DNA of 64,000 nt from Isoetes taiwanensis (GCA_021234155.1 JAJEKV010000019.1:19777359-19841358), one strand, 5' to 3'. Shown: positions 35,386 through 47,534, counted from the first letter of the stretch. Made by a program: numbers and translations. Notes: generated by a model not told the origin, from the letters alone.

Positions 35386-37400
35386 TCTGTTCTTGCCTCT
35401 TTACAAAGGCTTGTCCATACTTCTTTAAAGTCACAAGGTCTCTTCAATCCTCTTGCCATACTCACTTGTGAGGGTCAATATGGCGTTGCAATGGGTCCTT
35501 GTCTTCAATGGCCTCCTGGAGAGCGCATCTGCTACTACATTTAGCTTGCCTGGCTTGTAGACTATTTCGAAGTCGTACTCTTCGAGAAATTCCATCCACC
35601 TCCTTTGCCTCAAATTCAGGAGTGGTTGCGTGAAGATGTACTAGAGGATTTGATGATCTGTATCTAGTTGGAACTTTCTTCCCAACAAGTAGTGTCTCCA
35701 GATTCTCAAGGCACTTACAATGGCCAAAAGCTCTTGGTCATGAGTCGGGTAGCATTGCTCTGCATCATTCATCTTCTTGGAGTCGTATGCGACTACCCTT
35801 CCCTCCTGCATGAGGACTGCTCCCGTTGCTATCTTGCTAGCATCAGTCGCTACAAGCTTATTCTTGCTTGGATCTGGCAAGACTAAGACTGGCGCAGTCG
35901 TTAAAGCTTCCTTCAACATCTCAAATGCTGCATGGGCCTTCTTTTGCCAATGACTTGCCCAATCTTTTATCTTTCCTGCCTTGGTGAGGTCCGTCAATGG
36001 AGCTGCCACCTTGGCAAAGTTCTTGACAAACTTCCTATAATACCCTGCTAAGCCGAGGAAGCTCCTCACTTCATGGGTGTTCTTTGGTGCCGGCCAATCA
36101 ATTACCGCTTCAATCTTTGCAGGGTCAGTGGAGATCCCTTCTGCCGTGATTACATGCCCCAAGTACTCCACTCTTTCTGTTGCGAAGTGACACTTGGATA
36201 GCTTCGCGTAAAGTTGATGCCTCATCAACTTTTCAAGTACTTTTCTCAAGTGCTGGACATGCTCCTCTAAGGATTTGCTGTAGACTATAATGTCATCAAA
36301 TAAAACTATGATGAAAGCATCTAGGAATTTGTGGAAAACATCATTCATGAGCCTCATGAAGGTTGCTGGAGCGTTGGACAATCCAAACGGCATCACTGTG
36401 AACTTATAATGGCCATATCTCGTCCTGAATGCAGACTTATGGATGTCCTCTTCCTCGATTCTGATCTGGTGATAGCCTGACCTCAAATCTATCTTAGAAA
36501 AGACCTTTGCTCCCTGCAGTTGATCCATCAAATCATCTGATCAAGGTAGAGCGTATTTGTTCTTGATGGTGTGCTTGTTCAATTGACGATAGTCAATGCA
36601 CATTCTAAGACTTCCATCCTTCTTCTTCACGACGAGTATTGGCGCTCCAAATGGAGAGACACTAGGTCTTATGAACCCTAGGTCTAGCAACTCCTGCAAT
36701 CGCTTCTTCAATTCCGTCAACTCCTGGGTTGACATCCTGTAGGGCGTCTTGCTTGTTGGCTTAGTTCCTGGCTCAAGTGCTATTTCACACTCGACTCCTC
36801 TGTAGGGTGGAAGTTGCTTAATCTCATCTGGGAACAAATCATGGAATTCCTTCACCAACTTTGCTATAGGCTTTGGGAGCGTGCTCAATGCTTTGGCCTC
36901 TTTCTCTTCGGTTGTCTCTTGCTCGTCAACTTCGAGTTTAAAGACATAGGCCACTTGCTCCTTCCTTATGCAATTAAGTAACTTCTTACTAGACATGCAT
37001 TGCATGAATGGGGTGACTTCTTTACCTGTTATCTCAATGATCTTGCCCTCTGGCGTTGTTAAGGTTACTTTTCGCTTCCCACAATCAATCATGGCTCCAG
37101 CCGGTCCAAGGTATTCCATGCCTATGATCAAGTCGTACTTGCCTATGTTCATCACTTCTGCTCCCATTCCAACATTGATACCTGGCAAGTCTATGTCGAA
37201 GTTGATCCTCTTCCCTGCTGTGTGTCGGATTGCCCCACTTGCCAACACAACTGGTCTAGGCTTGGACTGCAAAGGCTTCAGCTTCAACATCTCTATCATC
37301 CTTGGCGAAGCAAAATTGTGGGTACTCCCTATGTCTATCAGCACTATGAAGGACTTGGACCGGACCTTCCCAATTGTCGAAATGACTTGGTATTGACTCT
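35386..37400 (-). pseudogene. Chromovirus protease, RT and RNase H, upstream copy
   Basis: Protease starts with [20 protein letters not shown]: the active-site triplet is Asp-Ile-Gly where Asp-Ser/Thr-Gly is expected, so the enzyme would probably be dead. RT follows in the same frame (36541-37344) and, after a single stop at 36541, continues to [20 protein letters not shown] and the catalytic [12 protein letters not shown], then RNase H ([33 protein letters not shown]). RNase H is completed at 35431-35613 ([15 protein letters not shown]). The start of the integrase linker (DFKEVWTSLCKEAR) is reached before the sequence switches to another pol segment near 35385. Confidence 0.87.
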
Positions 37401-38015
37401 CAGCATTCTCGGAGTCAATAACAGCAAAGATGTGGCACTCACCCTGGATGTGGTCATGAGCATCTTCTTCGTCGATCTCTATCCTCCTAGCTCTGCTAAT
37501 GTCGCATTCATCACAAATGGGCAGTTATGTGTCCGATGTCCTGGCTGGAAGCATCTAAAGCACAACTACTTTTCAATACATTCCTGCCTCTTCTCCTTGG
37601 GGATAGACTGTAAGAACTGCTTCACTGCTTTGGAGTAGTTTGAACCACCTCCTTGCTCCTTGAAGCTGACCTGCTTCTTGTCCTGCTTGCCGGAATTCGT
37701 GTTGGTTTGCTTCCCGTAGCTTGTGTTGTACTGTGGTCTGGTAGCTGCTGGGCGTGTTGCTCTTGGGCTGTAGCTTCCTGTAGCCTTCCCCTTGTTCTGA
37801 TAGTACTGTTGCCTCGACCCACTCCCTTGAGGTCCTGTTCCTTGCAAGCTCACTGCCTTAGACTCTGCTTCTGACACTGTTGTGGGGTTTGTTGCTCTCA
37901 CCAGCTTCCTGATCTCCTCATTTAAGCCTTCAATGTACCCCTCTACTAAATGTCTTTCACTCAATTTCGGCACATAGAGTCTCAGCCTCATGAACTCTTC
38001 GGTGTACTTCTGGAC
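37401..38015 (-). pseudogene. Chromovirus gag, C-terminal part with zinc knuckle
   Basis: The frame at 37566-37991 reads EEFMRLRLYVPKLSERHLVE and GYIEGLNEEIRKLVRAT, the C-terminal half of a Ty3 gag core, then a Gln/Gly/Ser-rich linker. The zinc knuckle [14 protein letters not shown] (CX2CX4HX4C) follows near 37.53-37.56 kb in a shifted frame. The gag is interrupted at 38016 by the LTR array: its N-terminal half resumes at about 46780 on the other side. Confidence 0.85.
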
Positions 38016-38652
38016 TGATATGGTTTAAGGTTAATAACTAATGATGGTGCTCGGGGGAGTGGCCTTGCATGGAACAATATTTATTGATATGATCAAGTAA
38101 GAAAGCCATTCAATATGTCTAAGTCTTGATATTATCAAGGAGAGAGCTAAAAATAAACCTTGACCTTTATTTAGAAGCAAAAAGGCAAAAAATGTATTAT
38201 TACCTATAAATAAAAGGACAACTTTGCGACGTGATATCTCCCCGACCACAACTCAGAAATCGGCGATCCTTACCTTGCTGGAAAGCCCTTGAAGTATAGT
38301 TTCCAGATTGGGCCTATAGATTCCTTACGGTGTGCAAGTTATGCCCAGAAAGGTGCATAGGGGTCTAAGCTGACTGCACAGCTAAATCTGCTTCTTCCTA
38401 TGTTGTTGATGTGCCAAGCCTTACCTTCTAGTATCTTCTCTTGTTCCTTGCTTGATCATATCATTAGATAAGTTCCTATAACACCAGTGGTTAGTGGCTA
38501 GAGAGAGCTTGTTCTTATACAGTCTTGCGGAGTAGCTTGACTTGATGATATCTCTTCTAGTTGGTCCGGTTGGGTGGTAAATCGAGTATCATATGGTGTT
38601 TTACTTTCTAACATGTTGATGAATTTGCAGGAAGAATATAGCATTCATAACA
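38016..38652 (+). repeat. Array LTR 1
   Basis: 637 bp, TG...CA. The following primer site is lost: ATTGG runs straight into TCTTTACCAGCGG, an 18-bp deletion between two GGT triplets relative to the other copies. Its left flank is chromovirus gag. Confidence 0.85.
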
Positions 38653-39891
38653 ATTGGTCTTTACCAGCGGAGCTGTGGGTGATGGAAGAGTTGGAAATTT
38701 GAGTGGCTTAGCAGCACTCAAGATATCTTAAGGAAATAGGTTACCTCTTGTCTGGTATGAAGTTGATGTTTAAGGATTGTGATTAGAATCTTTAGAAATT
38801 TCTTATTGCATCCCGAGGAGGGGGAGGAATTGATATGGTCTGTGGGGTATGGGATAAAGCCTGGAAAGGTTGGGGCCCATTGGATAACGATTTCCTTGAA
38901 GGATCCGCCCTTTTGGCGTGTTGGTTAGTACTATGGAAAAATTTACCCTTAAAACCTTGTTATAAGCTTTGAATTTTGTCTAGATGGACTCGGGAAGAAC
39001 TATTCTATATTTAGTTGTGGTATAGCAACGAGTGAGTTTTAGGAACTGATGTATTTCTATGAGGAATGACCAACAATTAAGTTCTAATTTTAAAAATCTA
39101 AAACCGAAAAAGCTTGATGGTAATGGTTCAATGCTAACTAAGTTCACTTTGGCATATTGGGTGGAAAATTTTCGTGAACTTATGTTAGGTGATACGTCTG
39201 CGATTAGCGATTCTTCTTGGGTTTTGCGTGTTCTAAAGTTGTGATTGAGTTTTCGCAGAACATGGATATTACGATGTAAATGAGACTTGCGCAGGAGTAT
39301 GAGCGAACTTTGCCAGAATTCCTTATTAACGATTATAAGGATGTCAAGTCCTCTAAGTAAATTGACGCCATTTCTAATAGAACTGAAATGAAAACCTTTG
39401 TCGGACAACGGATTACCAGAAATTTTTAGCTTAAAGGGCTGGACTTGAATATTTCTAATTGTGGATTCAACTAGGGTTGCAACCATGGATTTGGTTGTGG
39501 TAGATATTTCTAGTTGTGGATTCAACTAGGGTTGCAACCATGGATTTGGTTGTGGTAGATATTTCTAGTTGTGGATTCAACTAGGGTTGCAACCATGGAT
39601 TTGGTTGTGGTAGATATTTCTAGTTGTGGATTCAACTAGGGTTGCAACCATGAATTTGGTTGTGGTATATATTTCTGATTGTGGATTCAATCAGGGTTGT
39701 AACCATGGACTTGGTTATGTTATTCTGCCATATAATTCTTGATCGAGGAAATAAGTTTATTCCTAAGAACAGAAAGACTAACACGCTTTCCAAAAATTGA
39801 TTGAAGATCAATTTTGAAAAGGGATCTTCGATGGTTTCCTTTCAGGTTTAATGATGATCGAGGACGATCATGTTTTGAGAAGGGAAGGAAT
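38653..39891 (+). repeat. Array internal region 1
   Basis: Non-coding. It has an internal sequence GAGGAGGGGGAGGAAT followed by TGATATGGTC near 38815-38840 that mimics the PPT-LTR junction. It then has a 55-bp repeat block (39449-39720) and the true PPT at 39877-39891. Confidence 0.8.
39449..39720 (+). repeat. 55-bp tandem repeats inside the array unit (4-5 copies)
   Basis: Copies begin near 39449, 39503, 39558, 39613 and 39668 with (G/A)ATATTTCTAGTTGTGG and contain GGTTGCAACCATGGATTTGG. The same block recurs in every internal region (41888-42160, 43788-44060, 45706-45980). GGTTGCAACC and CCATGG are small palindromes. Confidence 0.85.
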
Positions 39892-40529
39892 TGATATGGT
39901 TTAAGGTTAATAACTAATAATGGTGCTCGGGGGAGTGGCCTTGCATGAAACAATATTTATTGATATGATCAAGTAAGAAAGCCATTCAGTATGTCTAAGT
40001 CTTGATATTATCAAGGAGAGAGCTAAAAATAAACCTTGACCTTTATTTAGAAGCAAAAAGGCAAAAAAGGTATTATTACCTATAAATAAAAGGACAACTT
40101 TGAGACGTGATATCTCTGCGACCACAACTCAGAAATCGGCGATCCTTACCTTGCTGGAAAGCCCTTGAAGTATAGTTTCCAGATTGGGCCTATAGATTCC
40201 TTACGGTGTGCAAGTTATGCCCAGAAAGGTGCATAGGGGTCTAAGCTGACTGCACAGCTAAATCTGCTTCTTCCTATGTTGTTGATGTGCCAAGCCTTAC
40301 CTTCTAGTATCTTCTCTTGTTCCTTGCTTGATCATATCATTAGAAGAAGTTCCTATAACACCAGTGGTTAGTGGCTAGAGAGAGCTTGTTCTTATACAGT
40401 CTTGCGGAGTAGCTTGACTTGATGATATCTCTTCTAGTTGGCCCGGTTGGGTGGTAAATCGAGTATCATGTGGTGTTTTACTTTCTAACATGTTGATGAA
40501 TTTGCAGGAAGAATATAGCATTCATAACA
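39892..40529 (+). repeat. Array LTR 2
   Basis: 638 bp, TG...CA, followed by the primer-binding site TGGTATCAGAGC at 40532-40543. Confidence 0.87.
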
Positions 40530-42341
40530 ATTGGTATCAGAGCTCAGTTCCGGTCTTTACCAGCGGAGCTGTGGGTGATGGAAGAGTTGGAAATTTGAGT
40601 GGCTTAGCAGCACTCAAGATATCTTAAGGAAATAGGTTACCTCTTGTCTGGTATGAAGTTGATGTTTAAGGATTGTGATTAGAATCTTTAGAAATTTCTT
40701 ATTGCATCCCGAGGAGGGGGAGGAATTGATATGGTCTGTGGGGTATGGGATAAAGCCTGGAAAGGCTGGGGCCCATTGGATAACGATTTCCTTGAAGGAT
40801 CCGCCCTTTTGGCGTGTTGGTTAGTACTATGGAAAAATTTACCCTTAAAACCTTGTTATAAGCTTTGAATTTTGTCTAGATGGACTCGGGAAGAACTATT
40901 CTATATTTAGTTGTGGTATAGCAACGAGTGAGTTTTAAGAACTGATGTATTTCTATGAGGAATGACCAACAATTAAGTTCTAATTTTAAAAATCTAAAAA
41001 CTGAAAAGCTCATTAGGGTTTTTTTGAGATTAAAAAAGGGCCTTCAAAACATGCCAACTAAGCCAAATGAAGATAAATGAACTACCAATCAGAAATCAGA
41101 GCTTGACGGGTCCAGTCAGCAAAACTGTTATAACTAACTCACTGGATCACATTTTCTAGCAAACTATTGATAGAAAAGTCAAAATGAGCTCTCGTTTAGT
41201 GCAATAGATAGATCTCGTTGAGATCTTTCCAACCTTAGGTGCTTTGCACATATTTTAACCACTTATGATTGTCAAAACGCCAAAAAATATTGTTTTTACC
41301 ATTTTTTACTATCCTACGGGGCTAAAAGATATGCAAACCACCCAAGGTTGGAAAGATCTCAATGAGATCTATCTATTGCACCAAACAAAAGCTCATTTGG
41401 ACTTTTCTATCAACACTTATGCTACAAAATGTGATCCAGTGAGTTAGTTATAACTGTTTTGCTGACTGGATTACCAGTTCTATTTTCTGATTGGTAGTTC
41501 ATATAGCTTAGTCAGCAGTTCTTAGAAGGCCCTTTTATGATCTCAAAAAATCCCTAATGTTGATGGTAATGGTTCAATGCTAACTAAGTTCACTTTGGCA
41601 TATTGGGTGGAAAATTTTCGTGAACTTATGTTAGGTGATACGTGCAGTTAGCAGTTACTGGGTTTGCAGGTTCTAAAGTTGTGATTGAGTTTTCGCAGAA
41701 CATGGATATTACGATGTAAATGAGACTTGCGCAGGAGTATGAGCGAACTTTGCCAGAATTCCTTATTAACGATTATAAGGATGTCAAGTCCTCTAAGTAA
41801 ATTGACGCCATTTCTAATAGAACTGAAATGAAAACCTTTGTCGGACAACGGATTACCAGAAATTTTTAGCTTAAAGGGCTGGACTTGAATATTTCTAATT
41901 GTGGATTCAACTAGGGTTGCAACCATGGATTTGGTTGTGGTAGGTATTTCTAGTTGTGGATTCAACTAGGGTTGCAACCATGGATTTGGTTGTGGTAGAT
42001 ATTTCTAGTTGTGGATTCAACTAGGGTTGCAACCATGGATTTGGTTGTGGTAGATATTTCTAGTTGTGGATTCAACTAGGGTTGCAACCATGAATTTGGT
42101 TGTGGTATATATTTCTGATTGTGGATTCAATCAGGGTTGTAACCATGGACTTGGTTATGTTATTCTGCCATATAATGCCATATAATTCTTGATCGAGGAA
42201 ATAAGTTTATTCCTAAGAACAGAAAGACTAACACGCTTTCCAAAAATTGATTGAAGATCAATTTTGAAAAGGGATCTTCGATGGTTTCCTTTCAGGTTTA
42301 ATGATGATCGAGGACGATCATGTTTTGAGAAGGGAAGGAAT
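40530..42341 (+). repeat. Array internal region 2, carrying a MITE
   Basis: Same sequence as the other internal regions but enlarged by the foldback MITE at 41011-41559. It starts with the PBS and ends with the PPT. A short ATAATGCCAT duplication lies near 42170. Confidence 0.82.
41011..41559. mobile_element. Foldback MITE, present in one array unit only
   Basis: A 549-bp insert has ends CATTAGGGTTTTTTTGAGAT and ATCTCAAAAAATCCCTAATG and is an imperfect inverted repeat over most of its length (AGATCTTTCCAACCTTAGG pairs with CCAAGGTTGGAAAGATCT). The empty site is known from the three sister units (AAAAGCT|TGATGG). No clear target duplication beyond one base is seen, so the superfamily is not assigned. 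Confidence 0.8.
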
Positions 42342-42979
42342 TGATATGGTTTAAGGTTAATAACTAATAATGGTGCTCGGGGGAGTGGCCTTGCATGAAA
42401 CAATATTTATTGATATGATCAAGTAAGAAAGCCATTCAGTATGTCTAAGTCTTGATATTATCAAGGAGAGAGCTAAAAATAAACCTTGACCTTTATTTAG
42501 AAGCAAAAAGGCAAAAAAGGTATTATTACCTATAAATAAAAGGACAACTTTGAGACGTGATATCTCTGCGACCACAACTCAGAAATCGGCGATCCTTACC
42601 TTGCTGGAAAGCCCTTGAAGTATAGTTTCCAGATTGGGCCTATAGATTCCTTACGGTGTGCAAGTTATGCCCAGAAAGGTGCATAGGGGTCTAAGCTGAC
42701 TGCACAGCTAAATCTGCTTCTTCCTATGTTGTTGATGTGCCGAGCCTTACCTTCTAGTATCTTCTCTTGTTCCTTGCTTGATCATATCATTAGAAGAAGT
42801 TCCTATAACACCAGTGGTTAGTGGCTAGAGAGAGCTTGTTCTTATACAGTCTTGCGGAGTAGCTTGACTTGATGATATCTCTTCTAGTTGGCCCGGTTGG
42901 GTGGTAAATCGAGTATCATGTGGTGTTTTACTTTCTAACATGTTGATGAATTTGCAGGAAGAATATAGCATTCATAACA
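42342..42979 (+). repeat. Array LTR 3
   Basis: 638 bp, TG...CA, with PPT before it and primer-binding site at 42982-42993. Confidence 0.87.
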
Positions 42980-44231
42980 ATTGGTATCAGAGCTCAGTTC
43001 CGGTCTTTACCAGCGGAGCTGTGGGTGATGGAAGAGTTGGAAATTTGAGTGGCTTAGCAGCACTCAAGATATCTTAAGGAAATAGGTTACCTCTTGTCTG
43101 GTATGAAGTTGATGTTTAAGGATTGTGATTAGAATCTTTAGAAATTTCTTATTGCATCCCGAGGAGGGGGAGGAATTGATATGGTCTGTGGGGTATGGGA
43201 TAAAGCCTGGAAAGGTTGGGGCCCATTGGATAACGATTTCCTTGAAGGATCCGCCCTTTTGGCGTGTTGGTTAGTACTATGGAAAAATTTACCCTTAAAA
43301 CCTTGTTATAAGCTTTGAATTTTGTCTAGATGGACTCGGGAAGAACTATTCTATATTTAGTTGTGGTATAGCAACGAGTGAGTTTTAGGAACTGATGTAT
43401 TTCTATGAGGAATGACCAACAATTAAGTTCTAATTTTAAAAATCTAAAAACTGAAAAGCTTGATGGTAATGGTTCAATGCTAACTAAGTTCACTTTGGCA
43501 TATTGGGTGGAAAATTTTCGTGAACTTATGTTAGGTGATACGTGCAGTTAGCAGTTACTGGGTTTGCAGGTTCTAAAGTTGTGATTGAGTTTTCGCAGAA
43601 CATGGATATTACGATGTAAATGAGACTTGCGCAGGAGTATGAGCGAACTTTGCCAGAATTCCTTATTAACGATTATAAGGATGTCAAGTCCTCTAAGTAA
43701 ATTGACGCCATTTCTAATAGAACTGAAATGAAAACCTTTGTCGGACAACGGATTACCAGAAATTTTTAGCTTAAAGGGCTGGACTTGAATATTTCTAATT
43801 GTGGATTCAACTAGGGTTGCAACCATGGATTTGGTTGTGGTAGATATTTCTAGTTGTGGATTCAACTAGGGTTGCAACCATGGATTTGGTTGTGGTAGAT
43901 ATTTCTAGTTGTGGATTCAACTAGGGTTGCAACCATGGATTTGGTTGTGGTAGATATTTCTAGTTGTGGATTCAACTAGGGTTGCAACCATGAATTTGGT
44001 TGTGGTATATATTTCTGATTGTGGATTCAATCAGGGTTGTAACCATGGACTTGGTTATGTTATTCTGCCATATAATTCTTGATCGAGGAAATAAGTTTAT
44101 TCCTAAGAACAGAAAGACTAACACGCTTTTCAAAAATTGATTGAAGATCAATTTTGAAAAGGGATCTTCGATGGTTTCCTTTCAGGTTTAATGATGATCG
44201 AGGACGATCATGTTTTGAGAAGGGAAGGAAT
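42980..44231 (+). repeat. Array internal region 3
   Basis: Non-coding, PBS to PPT, with the 55-bp repeat block. It shows the empty MITE site. Confidence 0.82.
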
Positions 44232-44865
44232 TGATATGGTTTAAGGTTAATAACTAATAATGGTGCTCGGGGAGTGGCCTTGCATGAAACAATATTTATT
44301 GATATGATCAAGTAAGAAAGCCATTCAAGATGTCTAAGTCTTGATATTATCAAGGAGAGAGCTAAAAATAAACCTTGACCTTTATTTAGAAGCAAAAGGC
44401 AAAAAGGTATTATTACCTATAAATAAAAGGACAACTTTGAGACGTGATATCTCTGCGACCACAACTTCGGAAATCGGGATCCTTACCTTGCTGGAAAGCC
44501 CTTGAAGTATAGTTTCCAGATTGGGCCTATAGATTCCTTACGGTGTGCAAGTTATGCCCGAAAAGGTGCATAGGGGTCTAAGCCGACCGCCGCACTAAAA
44601 TCTTCTTCCTATGTTGTTGATGTGCGAGCCTTACCTTCTAGTATCTTCTCTTGTTCCTTGCTTGATCATATCATTAGAAGAAGTTCCTATAACACCAAAG
44701 TGGTTAGTGGCTAGAGAGAGCTTGTTCTTATACAGTCTTGCGGAGTAGCTTGACTTGATGATATCTCTTCTAGTTGGCCCGGTTGGGTGGTAAATCGAGT
44801 ATCATGTGGTGTTTTACTTTCTAACATGTTGATGAATTTGCAGGAAGAATATAGCATTCATAACA
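44232..44865 (+). repeat. Array LTR 4
   Basis: 634 bp, TG...CA, followed by the primer-binding site at 44868-44879. It has more small differences than LTRs 2 and 3 (for example GGGGAGTGG and several indels near 44.46-44.63 kb). Confidence 0.86.
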
Positions 44866-46148
44866 ATTGGTATCAGAGCTCAGTTCCGGTCTTTACCAGC
44901 GGAGCTGTGGGTGATGGAAGAGTTGGAAATTTGAGTGGCTTAGCAGCACTCAAGATATCTTAAGGAAATAGGTTACCTCTTGTCTGGTATGAAGTTGATG
45001 TTTAAGGATTGTGATTAGAATCTTTAGAAATTTCTTATTGCATCCCGAGGAGGGGGAGGAATTGATATGGTCTGTGGGGTATGGGATAAAGCCTGGAAAG
45101 GTTGGGGCCCATTGGATAACGATTTCCTTGAAGGATCCACCCTTTTGGCGTGTTGGTTAGTACTATGGAAAAATTTACCCTTAAAACCTTGTTATAAGCT
45201 TTGAATTTTGTCTAGATGGACTCGGGAAGAACTCTTCTATATTTAGTTGTGGTATAGCAACGAGTGAGTTTTAAGAACTGATGTATTTCTATGAGGAATG
45301 ACCAACAATTAAGTCCTAATTTTAAAAATCTAAAAAAAGTCAAAAGCTTGACTTTGCAATGGTTCAATGCTAACTAAGTTCACTTTGGCATATTGGGTGG
45401 AAAATTTTCGTGAACTTATGTTAGGTGATACGTGCGATTAGCGATTCTTCGGGTTTGCTTTAGTCGTGTTCTAAAGTTGTGATTGAGTTTTGCTAACTAA
45501 GTTCACTTTGGCATAACATGGATATTACGATGTAAATGAGACTTGGGGCAGAGTGAGCCGAACTTTGCGATGTAATTCCTTATTAACGATTATAAGGATG
45601 TCAAGTCCTCTAAGTAAATTGAGGCCATTTCTAATAGAACTGAAATGAAAACCTTTGTCGGACAACGGATTACCAGAAATTTTTAGCCTAAAGGGCTGGA
45701 CTTGAATATTTCTAGTTGTGGATTCAACTAGGGTTGCAACCATGGATTTGGTTGTGGTAGATATTTCTAGTTGTGGATTCAACTAAGGTTGCAACCATGG
45801 ATTTGGTTGTGGTAGATATTTCTAGTTGTGGATTCAACTAGGGTTGCAACCATGGATTTGGTTGTGGTAGATATTTCTAGTTGTGGATTCAACAAAGGTT
45901 GCAACCATGAATTTGGTTGTGGTATATATTTCTGATTGTGGATTCAATCAGGGTTGTAACCATGGACTTGGTTATGTTATTCTGCCATATAATTCTTGAT
46001 CGAGGAAATAAGTTTATTCCTAAGAACGGAAAGACTAACACGCTTTTCAAAAATTGATTGAAGATCAATTTTGAAAAGGGATCTTCGATGGTTTCCTTTC
46101 AGGTTTAATGATGATCGAGGACGATCATGTTTTGAGAAGGGAAGGAAT
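44866..46148 (+). repeat. Array internal region 4
   Basis: Non-coding, PBS to PPT. It has local scrambling near 45.34-45.57 kb: a second TTTTGCTAACTAAGTTCACT has been pasted in. Confidence 0.8.
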
Positions 46149-46779
46149 TGATATGGTTTAAGGTTAATAACTAATAATGGTGCTCGGGGGAGTGGCCTTG
46201 CATGAAACAATATTTATTGATATGATCAAGTAAGAAAGCCATTCAGTATGTCTAAGTCTTGATATTATCAAGGAGAGAGCTAAAAATAAACCTTGACCTT
46301 TATTTAGAAGCAAAAAGGCAAAAAAGGTATTATTACCTATAAATAAAAGGACAACTTTGAGACGTGATATCTCTGCGACCACAACTCAGAAATTGGCGAT
46401 CTTTACCTTGTTGAAAAGCCCTTGAAAGATCTTTTCCAGATTGGGCTCGGTTGCCTGTAGATTCCTTACGGTTTGAAAGTTATGCCCAGAAAGGTGCATA
46501 GGGGTCTAAGCTGACTGCACAGCTAAATCTGCTTCTTCCTATGTTGTTGATGTGCCGAGCCTTACCTTCTACTATCTTCTCTTGTTCTTGCTTGATCATA
46601 TCATTAGAAGGAGTTCCTGTAACACCAGTGGTTGGTGGCTAGAGAGAGCTTGTTCTTATACAGTCTTGCGGAGTAGCTTGACTTGATGATATCTCTTCTA
46701 GTTGGTCCGATTGGGTGGTAAATCGAGTATCATGTGGTGTTTTACTTTCTAACATGTTGATGAATTTGCAGGAAGAATA
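46149..46779 (+). repeat. Array LTR 5, 3' truncated
   Basis: The copy stops at GGAAGAATA, lacking the last ~15 bp (TAGCATTCATAACA), and runs into chromovirus gag. No primer site follows. The missing end means the array's target duplication cannot be read. Confidence 0.85.
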
Positions 46780-47534
46780 GCTACTCCAACCTATAGAACT
46801 GTTGCATCATATGGCACTTGTGTTCCCTTGGCACATAGTGTCGCTTGAATCCTTTGGCGAACTTCTTAAACCTGCAGCTATCTCTGCTTAACCCATGGGC
46901 TTTGGCATAGCCTTTTCACCAAATCCTGGCTGCTCCCTTGAGGTTGGCTGTTGCTACCCTGCCCTTGTCCTTATCCTTCGTGCTATAAGCATTCCCATAC
47001 TCCCTCATTTCATTCAACCATGCCTCGGCTTCCATTCCAGACCTGTTGTCCCCTGAGAACTGTTCTAACTTCCTGGCTTTCCACACGTTGCTCAGCGCCG
47101 AGTCGACTTTCTTCTGATAATCTGCTTCCATTCCGCCCCTATCACGGTTAGGACCCTCCCGGCGGTCCTGTCGATTGTTCTCATACTCCTAAAATTCGGA
47201 GTCGGAGTCGGAACTAGAGTTGGAGGGATCCGCGCTAGGTGATCTCCTTCTCCGGCTTCTCTTCTTTGCTTTGACTGCTCGGCTGGCCAGTGTTTCCGGT
47301 AGTTGGACGTTCTGGTCTGGTGCCATTGCTGCCGTCCCGCCAGCAAGGCTCTTATTTCATGGATATCCGATCTTATCTGCGATATTTCTTCTTCTGGGAT
47401 TGGTGCCTCAAACTCCTGGAATAGGTTCCTTGGCTGAAATTGCCTTACAGGTGTTTGATCTTCCAGAGGTTGTCTATCGTGTTCCACATTTCTGGATGCT
47501 CTGGCTGCATACACATGAGATTGCACTCTGATGA
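46780..47534 (-). pseudogene. Chromovirus gag, N-terminal part
   Basis: On the minus strand from the LINE border: an N-terminal region with EEEISQIRSDIHEIRALL, a frame change, then the gag core (KARKLEQFSGDNRSGMEAEA, WLNEMREYGNAY, NLKGAARIW at 46916-47131). It then continues to FKRHYVPREHK near the array border. Joined in thought with the part at 37.4-38.0 kb it makes one gag, so the LTR array was inserted into the gene. A stop near the border and frame changes show decay. Confidence 0.8.

Larger units (their letters stand above)
38016..46779 (+). mobile_element. Tandem array of a non-coding LTR retroelement (5 LTRs)
   Basis: Five LTRs of about 637 bp, each starting TGATATGGTTTAAGG and ending CATTCATAACA, alternate with four internal regions of about 1.24-1.28 kb (one enlarged to 1.81 kb by a MITE). 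Each LTR is preceded by the polypurine tract GAGAAGGGAAGGAAT, except the first, which borders gag. LTRs 2-4 are followed by the primer-binding site TGGTATCAGAGC (tRNA initiator Met). The internal regions have no protein-coding frame, so this is a LARD/TRIM-like element that depends on others. LTR5 is cut at 46779 and passes into chromovirus gag. Unequal recombination between LTRs would give this LTR-int-LTR-int structure. Confidence 0.88.

Noticed and set aside
37653-37874. Plus-strand hydrophobic open frames in the gag region
   Set aside because: Antisense shadows of the Gln/Gly/Ser-rich gag linker.
39449-39720. Regularly spaced 55-bp repeats as a CRISPR-like array
   Set aside because: The repeats are contiguous, without unique spacers, and lie inside a eukaryotic LTR element. 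They are simple tandem repeats.
40532-40543. TGGTATCAGAGC as part of a tRNA gene
   Set aside because: Only 12 bases match the complement of the initiator tRNA 3' end and they lie right after an LTR, so it is a primer-binding site.
38031-46382. Recurrent 72-105 codon minus-strand open frames in the LTR array
   Set aside because: They cross LTR borders, lack motifs and recur only because the DNA is repeated.
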